From Methanobacteriota archaeon (GTDB lineage: Archaea > JACRDV01): 16,152 nucleotides of DNA. Positions 1 through 6,623 of this stretch are shown piece after piece. The position numbers and the translations under genes are program-made. How positions within the stretch are numbered: the first letter of the stretch is position 1; each line of letters opens with the position of its first letter. Below the pieces are notes generated by a model, which saw only the letters and a list, made by a program, of their open reading frames with translations, did no database searches and was not told the DNA's origin. The DNA is taken from assembly GCA_024860865.1 (NCBI GenBank), contig JACRDV010000038.1, positions 1 to 16,152 on the forward strand. The letters are read 5' to 3'.

Positions 1-238
1 CTTTAAAGCCATCTGTTGAAATTGACTCTAGGATAACTTCCATCATTCATTTTGCTTTTCCAAAGAAAATGCTCGCGCTCTCAAGGTCTCTGTATTCTGA
101 GAAGTGGCTCTCAATGCAAAACCTGCTCCCTAAATCAAGCATTGACCAGAAATAGTTTTTCTCTCCTAATACTTTTAAAACTGTTTCGTCTGCAAGCCCT
201 GCTTTAGGATGGACTTTAAATTTGCCCGTAAATATACT
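1..238 (-). pseudogene. Remnant of an IS6/IS240-like DDE transposase, cut by the window edge
   Basis: Reading the minus strand from about position 238 down to 1 gives a transposase-like stretch. It has the signature ADETVLKVLGEK followed by FWSMLDLGSRF, then an SHFSEYRDLESA segment and a STDGF segment. These match the first and second catalytic Asp regions of IS6/IS240-type DDE integrase-fold transposases. The frame is broken. A TGA stop (49-47, minus strand) interrupts it between the two Asp regions. Upstream, the reading frame meets another stop near 243 and the coding match seems to slip frame around 240-250. No ATG or N-terminal helix-turn-helix is visible. The rest of the element lies outside the window, so terminal inverted repeats cannot be judged. 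It is almost certainly inactive. The family assignment rests on motif recognition only. Confidence 0.7.
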
Positions 239-313
239 TTTTCATAGGAACAGGAACCGATAGTACATAAGAACCCACTTTGTTAGAGAAAAAACGACTT
301 TAAGTCCAAAAGA

Positions 314-322
314 CTTTTATAA
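314..322 (+). promoter_or_regulatory. Putative TATA box for the toxin-antitoxin pair
   Basis: CTTTTATAA lies 31-39 bases before the antitoxin ATG at 353. With the usual archaeal TATA-to-start distance of about 25 bases, transcription would begin about 5-10 bases before the ATG. There is no clear Shine-Dalgarno, so the mRNA is probably leaderless or nearly so. The rest of 239-313 shows no other feature. Confidence 0.4.
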
Positions 323-352
323 CTAAAAACCCTAAATTAAATTGGTGTCTTA

Positions 353-628
353 ATGGGAGGAATAAGAGTCTACGTTTCAGATGAAGTAGAAAAACGCTTT
401 AGGAAAATTGCAATGGAGCAATTTGGGTACGGTAGAGGATCAATTAGCGCAGCTGCTGAAAAAGCTTTTCAACTCTGGATTGCCCAGACGAAACCGATCT
501 CAAAAAAAGTTGAAATTCCTGAGGATCCTGTAAAAGCAATAAGAGGTTTATTAAAAACCGTTAAGAAATCCAGTGTAGAACTACAACATGAGGCTATTAG
601 ACTTAGAGCTAAAAAAATGTTAAGCTGA
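353..628 (+). CDS. Ribbon-helix-helix antitoxin-like protein of a PIN toxin pair
   Basis: A 91-residue protein. Its N-terminus (GGIRVYVSDEVEKRFR, residues 2-17) reads as a short beta strand followed by a helix. A second helix follows around residues 29-43, as in ribbon-helix-helix DNA-binding domains. Residues 50-91 are charged and helical, which suits a tail that wraps a toxin partner. The gene ends 4 bases before the PIN-domain gene, so the two are almost certainly co-transcribed and translationally coupled. By analogy with VapBC-type modules, this protein would neutralise the downstream nuclease and repress its own promoter. I saw the small size, RHH-like pattern and gene order directly. 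The antitoxin role is inferred, and a plain RHH regulator is the alternative. Confidence 0.72.
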   Translation: MGGIRVYVSDEVEKRFRKIAMEQFGYGRGSISAAAEKAFQLWIAQTKPISKKVEIPEDPVKAIRGLLKTVKKSSVELQHEAIRLRAKKMLS

Positions 629-632
629 TGCC

Positions 633-1043
633 ATGTTTTTAGTAGACGCTAATATATTTTTAGAATTGCAACTTGATCAAAAATTTGCAGATGATTGCGA
701 ACAAATACTTCGAAAATTTAGAGATGGTGAGCTTGTAGGTATAACTACAGATTTTCTTATAGATAGCATAGTAATTGTAATGGAGGATAATAAAAAAAGT
801 CCGGATGAGATTAAGCTCTTTTTAACTTCGTTGATTGGATATAAAGGCTTAGCTGTATACTCATTGACATTAAGTGATAAAATTTTAGCAACTGAACATA
901 TGAAACAATATAAATTAGATTTTGATGATTCAATAACTTATCAAGCAATGAAAAGCAATGAAATCAAAGAAATAATATCTTATGATTCTGATTTTGATGG
1001 GCTACTCAACATTAAGCGAACTATACCTTCTGAACTCTTGTAA
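633..1043 (+). CDS. PIN-domain ribonuclease, probable VapC-type toxin
   Basis: A 136-residue single-domain protein with the PIN pattern. The first catalytic Asp is in FLVDANIFLE (D5). An acidic position follows in the central helix (D44, with E51 nearby). The third acid is in LDFDDSITYQAMK (D98/D99), and the last is in ISYDSDFDG (D118 with D120/D122). These acids bind Mg2+ or Mn2+ in PIN nucleases that cleave RNA. The usual central Glu appears replaced by Asp, so activity is likely but not certain. The ATG lies 4 bases after the antitoxin stop. The stop is 2 bases from the stop of the convergent gene on the minus strand. Location next to a transposase remnant suits a mobile toxin-antitoxin module. 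Confidence 0.82.
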   Translation: MFLVDANIFLELQLDQKFADDCEQILRKFRDGELVGITTDFLIDSIVIVMEDNKKSPDEIKLFLTSLIGYKGLAVYSLTLSDKILATEHMKQYKLDFDDSITYQAMKSNEIKEIISYDSDFDGLLNIKRTIPSELL

Positions 1044-1045
1044 TT

Positions 1046-1573
1046 TTATTTATATTTCAAATGACATTCTGCTGATAACTTAGCCAATACTTGAGATAAT
1101 CTTTTAATCTCGTCCATGTTTTTGTCAATGATGGCTTTCTTAAGCTCTCCAACCTTTTGAGAGTAGTTTATCATTTCCTTTTTCCATTCTGGTTTAGCAC
1201 AACTTTCGCACTTTGTTACTAACCCTTCAAACTTAGCAAACTGCTCAATTGCTGGAATTACGCCGCCTCTGATAGTTCTATTAATATTTGAAAATTCAGT
1301 GCTTAGTTCACGCATTAAATCTTTAATTGAAGGTTTTGCTTCTGTAGGCACAGCCGTTACTTTAGTTTCGCTTGGAATCCATTTTAGCTCTATCTCAAAT
1401 TTTCCTTTATCAGGTTTTTCTTTATACTCTAATTCAACTTCAACCGACTCAGGAATTGAAATTTCACCTTTGCCAAAATCGAGTGCACCCTTTTCCTCAA
1501 GGGTTTTCCCAAGTTGAATCAATAGTTTACTTATTTCCTCTTTTCTCATCTTTTTTCTTTCTTCAAACTCCAT
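1046..1573 (-). CDS. Amphi-Trp domain / XXXCH domain fusion protein
   Basis: About 175 residues. The ATG at 1573 is preferred over the TTG at 1591 because GGTGA lies 5 bases upstream of it. Residues 1-67 resemble the amphi-Trp domain: a charged helix (EERKKMRKEEISKLLIQLGKT), then alternating strands (SIPESVEVELEYKE, FEIELKW) ending in Trp. After a linker, residues about 80-175 look like the four-helix bundle of cytochrome c', including a PEWKKEM segment. The final motif is LSAECHLKYK where cytochrome c' has CxxCHxxYR. Only the Cys-His remains, which matches the XXXCH domain described with amphi-Trp proteins in GAK-type gene sets. No signal peptide is present, so it should be cytoplasmic and without covalent heme c. 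The molecular function is unknown. No GAK partner genes (ATP-grasp, kinase) lie in this window. Confidence 0.7.
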   Translation of the reverse strand: MEFEERKKMRKEEISKLLIQLGKTLEEKGALDFGKGEISIPESVEVELEYKEKPDKGKFEIELKWIPSETKVTAVPTEAKPSIKDLMRELSTEFSNINRTIRGGVIPAIEQFAKFEGLVTKCESCAKPEWKKEMINYSQKVGELKKAIIDKNMDEIKRLSQVLAKLSAECHLKYK

Positions 1574-1649
1574 ATCTCTCACCGGAATCAAAATAATACA
1601 ACTGACCTTAAAAACATAAAAATTGTATTAAATAGAGATAAAAACAACA

Positions 1650-2339
1650 CTATTTACGCATTAGCTCCTTTAATTTGTTATAAACCCCAAGTTTTTTAGA
1701 TAGCACACGAACATGTTTCCAGTCAAGCCCTTTACTATATTTTGTTATAAGAAATGCTGCACTTTCAAAACGTTCATAAAGTATTAAGTAAGGGATGAGG
1801 TCCTCAATTGTAGCCACTTTGACTTTTATGCCAATTATATCAACGGATTTAGCCTCTTTGACCTCACGCCTTTCCCTTTCTGATCTGATTGGAATTATAT
1901 CTAACCTAAAATAAGGTAACGGCTTTAAAAGAGCTGTAGCATGAGCCTTATTTGAGAGGGCCTGCTTAAGATCATTAACATTAACATCGAATCCTGCTTT
2001 AACTATGGTTTTGCTTAGCTTCTCTGCTTCATCTGCATGATAATCAATTAAAATATCCACATCAGCCGTTGAGAGAGGTCTGCCGTAAATAGCCGCAGCA
2101 GCGTTTCCAATAATAGCATAACTAAAGCCACTCTTGTTGAGATTTTGGGCAAGTTTTGCAATAATTTCTACAAGCTTTTTTGAATCAAGAGATATAGAAG
2201 CACCCCCCAAGCTGCTAAAAAAATTAAACAGAGAGAACATCAAAGTAAGTCTCTCTTCTGGATTTAAGTGCCTTGTTTGAGTATCCTCAATTTCAAATTT
2301 GGTTCGCCACCTACCGCGCCAAATTAAAACTTCGTGCAT
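1650..2339 (-). CDS. MNT/AbiEii-like minimal nucleotidyltransferase
   Basis: A 229-residue protein with the nucleotidyltransferase superfamily signature. IIGNAAAAIYGRPLSTADVD (residues 77-95) follows the Gx-hydrophobic-G-x-R-x-T-x-D-x-D pattern, giving metal-binding D93 and D95. A third acid is at D147 in FRLDIIPI. The C-terminal helical part (VATIEDLIPYLILYERFES onward) is typical of stand-alone bacterial and archaeal NTases of the AbiEii/DUF6036 type. Residues 1-50, before the fold begins, match nothing I recognise. ATG 2339 is supported by GAAGG about 8 bases upstream and by a TATA-like element farther up. The M at residue 34 would be a shorter alternative. No HEPN or AbiEi-like partner is adjacent, so a toxin role is not supported. 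It follows the polymerase gene on the same strand. The substrate is unknown. Confidence 0.72.
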   Translation of the reverse strand: MHEVLIWRGRWRTKFEIEDTQTRHLNPEERLTLMFSLFNFFSSLGGASISLDSKKLVEIIAKLAQNLNKSGFSYAIIGNAAAAIYGRPLSTADVDILIDYHADEAEKLSKTIVKAGFDVNVNDLKQALSNKAHATALLKPLPYFRLDIIPIRSERERREVKEAKSVDIIGIKVKVATIEDLIPYLILYERFESAAFLITKYSKGLDWKHVRVLSKKLGVYNKLKELMRK

Positions 2340-2377
2340 ATAAATGCCTTCAAATTACAATATCATTAATTGGAAGT

Positions 2378-2390
2378 GTTTATATTAAAA
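2378..2390 (-). promoter_or_regulatory. Putative TATA box for the nucleotidyltransferase gene
   Basis: On the minus strand TTTTAATATAAAC sits just after the polymerase stop codon and about 40-50 bases before the nucleotidyltransferase ATG. That leaves a short leader carrying GAAGG before the start codon. It suggests this gene has its own promoter rather than depending only on read-through from the polymerase gene. Confidence 0.4.
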
Positions 2391-2394
2391 TGCC

Positions 2395-4815
2395 TCAGAA
2401 TAACTTTGCCTGGCGAGTGGTCGATTTAAGATCAGCTTCGGTATATCCTAAGGCGCTCATCACTCTCATGACAGCGGGCAATACTTGATTATCAATGTAA
2501 TAGTTAGGATCATAATCTTCAATTTTTGCTTCTTCAGCTGGAACAGCCCTTTTGCTCAGCATTTCAGGTCCCTTTCTTATCATGTAACCAATTATTGAGC
2601 CTACTGCTACTGGCCTTCCCTTGGTTCTTGCAATTTTTGCAGCTGTTACATGTGCTTCCTCAACTTCATATCTTGCAATCTCTCTTGTAAGTTGAGTGTA
2701 GATTATCATATCTTCAAGCATAACATTGCGTGCAATGATATTGGCAATTGTTTGCCTGATTATACCTGCTGCCTTCTCTGAATTTCCTTCCCTTAAAATT
2801 GCCTCTAAAACCAATCTTTGTGTCTTTTTTGCAATTGGAGCCCAATCTCTCCTAACAACTTCAAGGCCGCGGGCTGTTATCCTCCCATCTTCACCAGCCA
2901 AAGCATACCGTTTTTTAGTAACTAGTAAACCTCTTGGGTAGAATCCTTGGAACTCAAGTTGGATTATCCCTGGCAGCGATTTGTTTACTTCCTCAATAAA
3001 AGCAAATGCTTTTTCCTTAGGGTTATTTTCAACTGTGGTGAAAAGCGAATCGGTATCAGCGTAAATCGCATGAAGCCCAAATTTTTCCGCAAGATCAATA
3101 GTTTTTGTTATGTAATATCGGCCATATGCAGTGACGCTGGCAGCAGCTTCTTTGCAATACCATCTAAAGCGGGAATAGGCCAGAGTCCCATAAAATGCAT
3201 TTGAGGCGACCTTAATCGCTTCTTGCTGAACATTTAACATGCGAAATTCAATTGAATCTATTGGTAAAGTTTTCATTTTCTTTTTAATTTCCATCCTGCG
3301 ATTAATTAGCTCTTCTAAAATTGTCGGAAAAAATCCTCTGCGCTTAGCACAGAATTTAAAGCCAACTTCAGGCGCAAGATGGGCTTTTTCATTTGTGCAA
3401 CATACACAGTTAATAGTGGAAGGATCAATATTGTGACTCACTATTACTGTAGGATACATGCTCTTAAAATCGAAAACCAGAATGTTTTTATGCAGTCCCC
3501 TTTCAGGTTCTTTCACATATGCTCCAACAATTGGGGCCTCGGACTCTCTGCGTAAAACTTCTTCTCTCCTTGGCTTGTTTGGGATTAACTCCTCAATCTC
3601 ATAAGCTTTAGCCATTAACAAATATTCAACAATTTGACCGGCTGTTACCCTTGCAACATCGAAAAGTGGTTGCCTAATCAATCTCGCAAGTTCGATTTTT
3701 TGCGGTAAAAGTTTCTCTCCAAGTTCAAGTGTTACTTCAACATCGCTTAGAGAATATTCAATTAGCTCAAGAAGTTTTTCTCCGCCTTCTTCCCAATACC
3801 TCCAGATTTCATACCCAGGTATCTCTGGTTTTTCTCTTCCTAAAAGTTCGTGTGCAACTACATCTAAAGTATAATTAGCAAGTCTAATTGCCCTTCTAAC
3901 CGAAGGGAATATATCAATATTAATTCTACCTTTAATCTTGGCCCGAGGTGCCATCCCCCCTCTTCTGAACCTGAGTGCAGCAGGCTCTCTACCTAACAAA
4001 AATGGAATTCTATTATAGTCAAGTCTATCTCTCAGGTACGGTATGTCGAATGAATCCGAGTTAAAACCTAGCAAAATTTCTGGATCCCTCTCTTCAATGA
4101 TTTTAAGAAAACGTTGGAGCAATTCTTTTTCATTTTTCAATATTTCAACATAATCTGGTTGAGTTGGAAGAGTTTTAGCTTGTTTGCTATAAAAAGTGAG
4201 GGCCTTTTGAAAACCTTTGTTATCAAGTAAACTAATCACAATAATTGGATCTCTTTTGGGTCTTGGCGTACCTTCTGGATTATACACTTCAAGATCGAAA
4301 GCTAGAACATCTAGTTTTGGAAATTCTGGCTTAACAATCGGTCTTGGCGAAGAAGTCGCTTCAATAACTTGGTCAACTAATAATTTTCCTCTTTCTACTT
4401 CCTTTCCTTCAACTTGGACCCATGTAAAGGGAATTAATCCTTTTTCAATTATGTATTTTTTCTCAAAGGGGATATCGTACTCTCGGGGTTCTTTTACCGT
4501 AGGCATTATCCTAACTTGGTCCCGCACTTCTTGAACATGTTGCGGATGAAAAGTAACTATTTTGATTACTTCAATTGGATTGCCATAGATTGTTCTGGTT
4601 ACAACCTCAGTTCTCTTAACATTTGACAAATTAGCTAATCTTTCAGCGAGCTCTTTTGCTAAAATATTTTTTGGAATTGCATAAAAATAAGGCTCGAAAT
4701 TAGGATCATGGATCGCAACGATTTTTTCATCAAAAGTTTTAAGATAAAGCCTTATAACAGCTTCTTTTTCGCTCTTTGAAAGATGGTCGATATCAAAGAA
4801 TAACCCTTCAACCGT
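2395..4815 (-). CDS. polB: Family-B replicative DNA polymerase with 3'-5' exonuclease
   Basis: About 806 residues from a proposed ACG start at 4815; the first canonical start (TTG at 4629) would give 744. In the longer numbering, the N-terminal domain includes FEPYFYAIPKN and NVKRTEVV, as in archaeal PolB. Exo I is FDLE (D174, E176), Exo II NSDSFD (D257) and Exo III YSLSD (D358). Polymerase motif A is DFKSMYP (449-455), motif B KVASNAFYG (535-543) and motif C YADTDS (585-590). All catalytic acids are present and no intein interrupts them. The protein copies DNA at the fork or in repair with proofreading. The C-terminus RQAKLF could be a minimal PCNA-binding motif, which is only a guess. The conserved frame continues upstream of the TTG without ATG, GTG or TTG until a TAA directly before ACG 4815. 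AGAAGGGA stands 5 bases before that ACG. Confidence 0.95.
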   Translation of the reverse strand, partial: TVEGLFFDIDHLSKSEKEAVIRLYLKTFDEKIVAIHDPNFEPYFYAIPKNILAKELAERLANLSNVKRTEVVTRTIYGNPIEVIKIVTFHPQHVQEVRDQVRIMPTVKEPREYDIPFEKKYIIEKGLIPFTWVQVEGKEVERGKLLVDQVIEATSSPRPIVKPEFPKLDVLAFDLEVYNPEGTPRPKRDPIIVISLLDNKGFQKALTFYSKQAKTLPTQPDYVEILKNEKELLQRFLKIIEERDPEILLGFNSDSFDIPYLRDRLDYNRIPFLLGREPAALRFRRGGMAPRAKIKGRINIDIFPSVRRAIRLANYTLDVVAHELLGREKPEIPGYEIWRYWEEGGEKLLELIEYSLSDVEVTLELGEKLLPQKIELARLIRQPLFDVARVTAGQIVEYLLMAKAYEIEELIPNKPRREEVLRRESEAPIVGAYVKEPERGLHKNILVFDFKSMYPTVIVSHNIDPSTINCVCCTNEKAHLAPEVGFKFCAKRRGFFPTILEELINRRMEIKKKMKTLPIDSIEFRMLNVQQEAIKVASNAFYGTLAYSRFRWYCKEAAASVTAYGRYYITKTIDLAEKFGLHAIYADTDSLFTTVENNPKEKAFAFIEEVNKSLPGIIQLEFQGFYPRGLLVTKKRYALAGEDGRITARGLEVVRRDWAPIAKKTQRLVLEAILREGNSEKAAGIIRQTIANIIARNVMLEDMIIYTQLTREIARYEVEEAHVTAAKIARTKGRPVAVGSIIGYMIRKGPEMLSKRAVPAEEAKIEDYDPNYYIDNQVLPAVMRVMSALGYTEADLKSTTRQAKLF

Positions 4816-4860
4816 TTAAATCCCTTCTTAGCTTTTAGTTATGCCTACGTTAGAAAAAAC

Positions 4861-4885
4861 TTTAACTACTAGTAAATAAGTTAAA
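4861..4885. promoter_or_regulatory. Inverted repeat in the divergent polB/leu control region
   Basis: Perfect 7-base arms TTTAACT (4861-4867) and AGTTAAA (4879-4885) flank an 11-base spacer. The arms contain TTTAA elements that could act as weak TATA boxes on each strand. The plus-strand one at about 4859-4867 would place a transcription start near 4885-4895, just before the leader ORF. The symmetry equally fits a dimeric repressor or activator site, for example an Lrp-type regulator. Which role applies cannot be decided from sequence. Confidence 0.45.
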
Positions 4886-4891
4886 CTAATT

Positions 4892-5007
4892 GGGGTAAAA
4901 TGACTACAAATATTGAATACTTGCTTCTAGTAGTAATTTTGCTTATTTTGTTATAAGTAGTCATCCCCATCGTCCGTTTTCTCTTCGGCTTTCCGGAGTT
5001 GATTTTT
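4892..5007 (+). promoter_or_regulatory. Candidate attenuator leader RNA of the leu-cim-ilv operon
   Basis: Two RNA elements are visible between the promoter region and leuA. Stem A pairs GGGG (4892-4895) and ATGACTAC (4900-4907) with GTAGTCAT (4957-4964) and CCCC (4965-4968), leaving TAAA as a 4-base bulge. It hides the ribosome site and start codon of the leader ORF in sequence that follows that ORF's stop directly. Stem B pairs CTTCGG (4983-4988) with CCGGAG (4993-4998) around a CTTT loop, with one G-U pair. It covers the GGAG Shine-Dalgarno of leuA. An alternative pairing, ATCG+TCCG (4969-4976) with CGGA+TGAT (4994-5003), also covers the leuA site. A TTTT run (4977-4980) is too weak to call a terminator. 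Confidence 0.55.
4900..4956 (+). CDS. Leu/Val/Ile-rich leader peptide ahead of the branched-chain operon
   Basis: An 18-codon ORF encodes MTTNIEYLLLVVILLILL. The last 11 codons are all branched-chain: seven Leu (TTG, CTT, CTA, TTA), two Val (GTA) and two Ile (ATT). A further Ile is codon 5, so 12 of 18 residues are end products of the downstream pathway. GGGGT lies 4 bases before the ATG and resembles a Shine-Dalgarno. The stop codon is 51 bases before the leuA ATG. This has the design of bacterial ilv and leu attenuator peptides, where ribosomes slow on scarce charged tRNAs and change RNA folding. The composition, position and spacing are seen directly. Translation and regulatory function are inferred. 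A tiny membrane peptide or a chance ORF are the alternatives, the latter made unlikely by context. Confidence 0.68.
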   Translation: MTTNIEYLLLVVILLILL

Positions 5008-6564
5008 ATGGTTTCTGAAGAGACCTTTTATGTAAGTCAATTGGTAAAAAAATCTGTTCCGAAGGTTGGCAGGATCAAGGTATTTGATACCACGCTCAGA
5101 GATGGTGAGCAAACACCTGGCGTTTCATTAACGCCTGAAGAAAAGCTCGAAATAGCCACCCAACTGGATAAACTGGGAGTTGACATAATTGAAGCCGGTT
5201 TTCCAATTACCTCGGATGGTGAAAAAAAAGCAGTTAAATTGATCGCAAAAGCAGGGCTAAAATCTGAGATTTGCGGGCTGGCAAGAGTAACTCAAACTGA
5301 CTTAGATGCTGCAATTAACTGCGATGTCCCATATGTTCATACTTTCGTTGGGACTTCTGAAATCCACATGAAAGTTAAGCTGAAAATGATGCCGGAGCAA
5401 ATTTTAGAAAAAGCAGTTTGGGCCGTAGATTATGTAAAAAATCATGGATTAATTTGTGAATTCTCACCGGAGGATGCAACTAGAACTGATATGGCTTTCC
5501 TAAAGAAAATTTGTAAAGCAGTTCAAGAGGCAAAAGTTGACAAGATTAATATTCCAGATACAGTTGGGGTAATGGTTCCAACTGTTATGAAAAACTTCAT
5601 TTCAGAGTTAAAAAAAGTGATAAAAGTTCCAATTAGCGTTCACTGCCACAACGACCTTGGATTAGCAGTTGCAAATTCTATAGCTGCTGTTGAAGGTGGC
5701 GCAACACAAGTTCATGCCACTATTAATGGACTAGGTGAACGAGCTGGCAATGCAGCATTAGAAGAGGTTGTGATGGGATTAATTGCATTTTATGATGCTC
5801 AAACAAATATCAATACTAAACTAATTGCGGAAACTTCTGAATTAGTTGCTAGATTAACAGGAATTCGCCCTCAACCAAATAAAGCCATAGTTGGCGAAAA
5901 TGCATTTGCACACGAAGCTGGTATCCATGTGCATGGGGTCTTAACCTCTCCAGCTACTTATGAACCAATTACTCCTGAGATGGTTGGCCATAAAAGAAGA
6001 TTGGTTTTGGGAAAACATGTAGGTTCCCATGGAGTGAAAGCTGCACTAGATGAGCTTAATATACAGACAACTCCTGAACAACTCCAAGAGATAGTCACTA
6101 GGATTAAAGCAATTGGCGATAAAGGTAAAACAGTAACTGATGCGGATTTAAGAGCAATTGCTGAAGCAATTGTTGGAGAACTTACCAAAGAAGAAAAAAT
6201 AGTAACACTTGATGAACTTGCAGTAGTTACTGGAAACAGAGTAATTCCAACAGCATCTGTCAAGTTAGTTGTTGAGGGCAAAGAAAGAATAGCCTCAGCT
6301 ACGGGAGTTGGACCGGTCGATGCTGCTCTCAACGCAATTCAAAAAGTATTGGAGCTCCAAGATATTAGACTTAGAGAATATAGATTAGAAGCAATAACCG
6401 GCGGATCTGATGCAATAGCTGAGGTAATGATAAAAATTGAAGATAAATTTAGAAACATAGTTTCAGCAAAAGCAGCGCGCGAAGACATAGTTATGGCATC
6501 AGTTGAAGCTATGGTTAATGCAATTAATAGAATCCTGCTCAAACGCAGGGCAATAGCTGGTTAA
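5008..6564 (+). CDS. leuA: 2-isopropylmalate synthase
   Basis: About 518 residues from ATG 5008, preferred over TTG 4999 because GGAG (4995-4998) stands 9 bases upstream. The enzyme condenses acetyl-CoA with 2-oxoisovalerate, the first committed step to leucine, in the cytosol. The TIM barrel starts with [13 protein letters not shown] and includes the metal-binding HCHNDLGLA motif, then GLGERAGN and [13 protein letters not shown]. The C-terminal third (from about residue 390) is the LeuA regulatory domain that binds leucine in family members, with a [13 protein letters not shown] segment. Several features match methanogen LeuA rather than CimA or AksA: IEAGFPITS, VHTFVGTS, EFSPEDATRTD, INIPDTVGVM and RPQPNKAIVG. 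It opens a plus-strand cluster with cimA and ilvBNC. The leader ORF and SD-covering hairpin suggest leaders control its translation or transcription. Confidence 0.9.
   Translation: MVSEETFYVSQLVKKSVPKVGRIKVFDTTLRDGEQTPGVSLTPEEKLEIATQLDKLGVDIIEAGFPITSDGEKKAVKLIAKAGLKSEICGLARVTQTDLDAAINCDVPYVHTFVGTSEIHMKVKLKMMPEQILEKAVWAVDYVKNHGLICEFSPEDATRTDMAFLKKICKAVQEAKVDKINIPDTVGVMVPTVMKNFISELKKVIKVPISVHCHNDLGLAVANSIAAVEGGATQVHATINGLGERAGNAALEEVVMGLIAFYDAQTNINTKLIAETSELVARLTGIRPQPNKAIVGENAFAHEAGIHVHGVLTSPATYEPITPEMVGHKRRLVLGKHVGSHGVKAALDELNIQTTPEQLQEIVTRIKAIGDKGKTVTDADLRAIAEAIVGELTKEEKIVTLDELAVVTGNRVIPTASVKLVVEGKERIASATGVGPVDAALNAIQKVLELQDIRLREYRLEAITGGSDAIAEVMIKIEDKFRNIVSAKAAREDIVMASVEAMVNAINRILLKRRAIAG
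5092..5144 (+). repeat. Near-identical tract shared with cimA (5' copy, in leuA)
   Basis: This 53-base tract encoding the [13 protein letters not shown] region is matched by 6666-6718 in cimA with one difference (GAG versus GAA). The flanking sequence diverges strongly, so identity at synonymous positions is unexpected. Confidence 0.85.
6295..6352 (+). repeat. Near-identical tract shared with cimA (3' copy, in leuA)
   Basis: This 58-base tract encoding the [15 protein letters not shown] region is matched by 7863-7920 in cimA with two synonymous differences. Sequence on either side diverges. Confidence 0.85.
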
Positions 6565-6623
6565 GTTCTTAGCAAAATTAATAAATCATTTCCAATAATT
6601 GCACAATACCCTTGGTGTAAAAA

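Noticed and set aside
1299-1596. Two plus-strand ORFs within the amphi-Trp/XXXCH gene
   Set aside because: Low-complexity antisense frames; the minus-strand protein has domain-level support.
2726-4534. Several plus-strand ORFs of 65-105 codons across the polymerase gene
   Set aside because: All are antisense to conserved PolB motifs and show no recognisable protein features.
2395-4815. Possible intein in the polymerase gene
   Set aside because: Motifs A, B and C are continuous and the total length is normal for the family.
4977-4980. TTTT run after the leader ORF as an intrinsic terminator
   Set aside because: Too short and broken by C residues for an archaeal U-tract terminator, so translational control is favoured over a terminator here.
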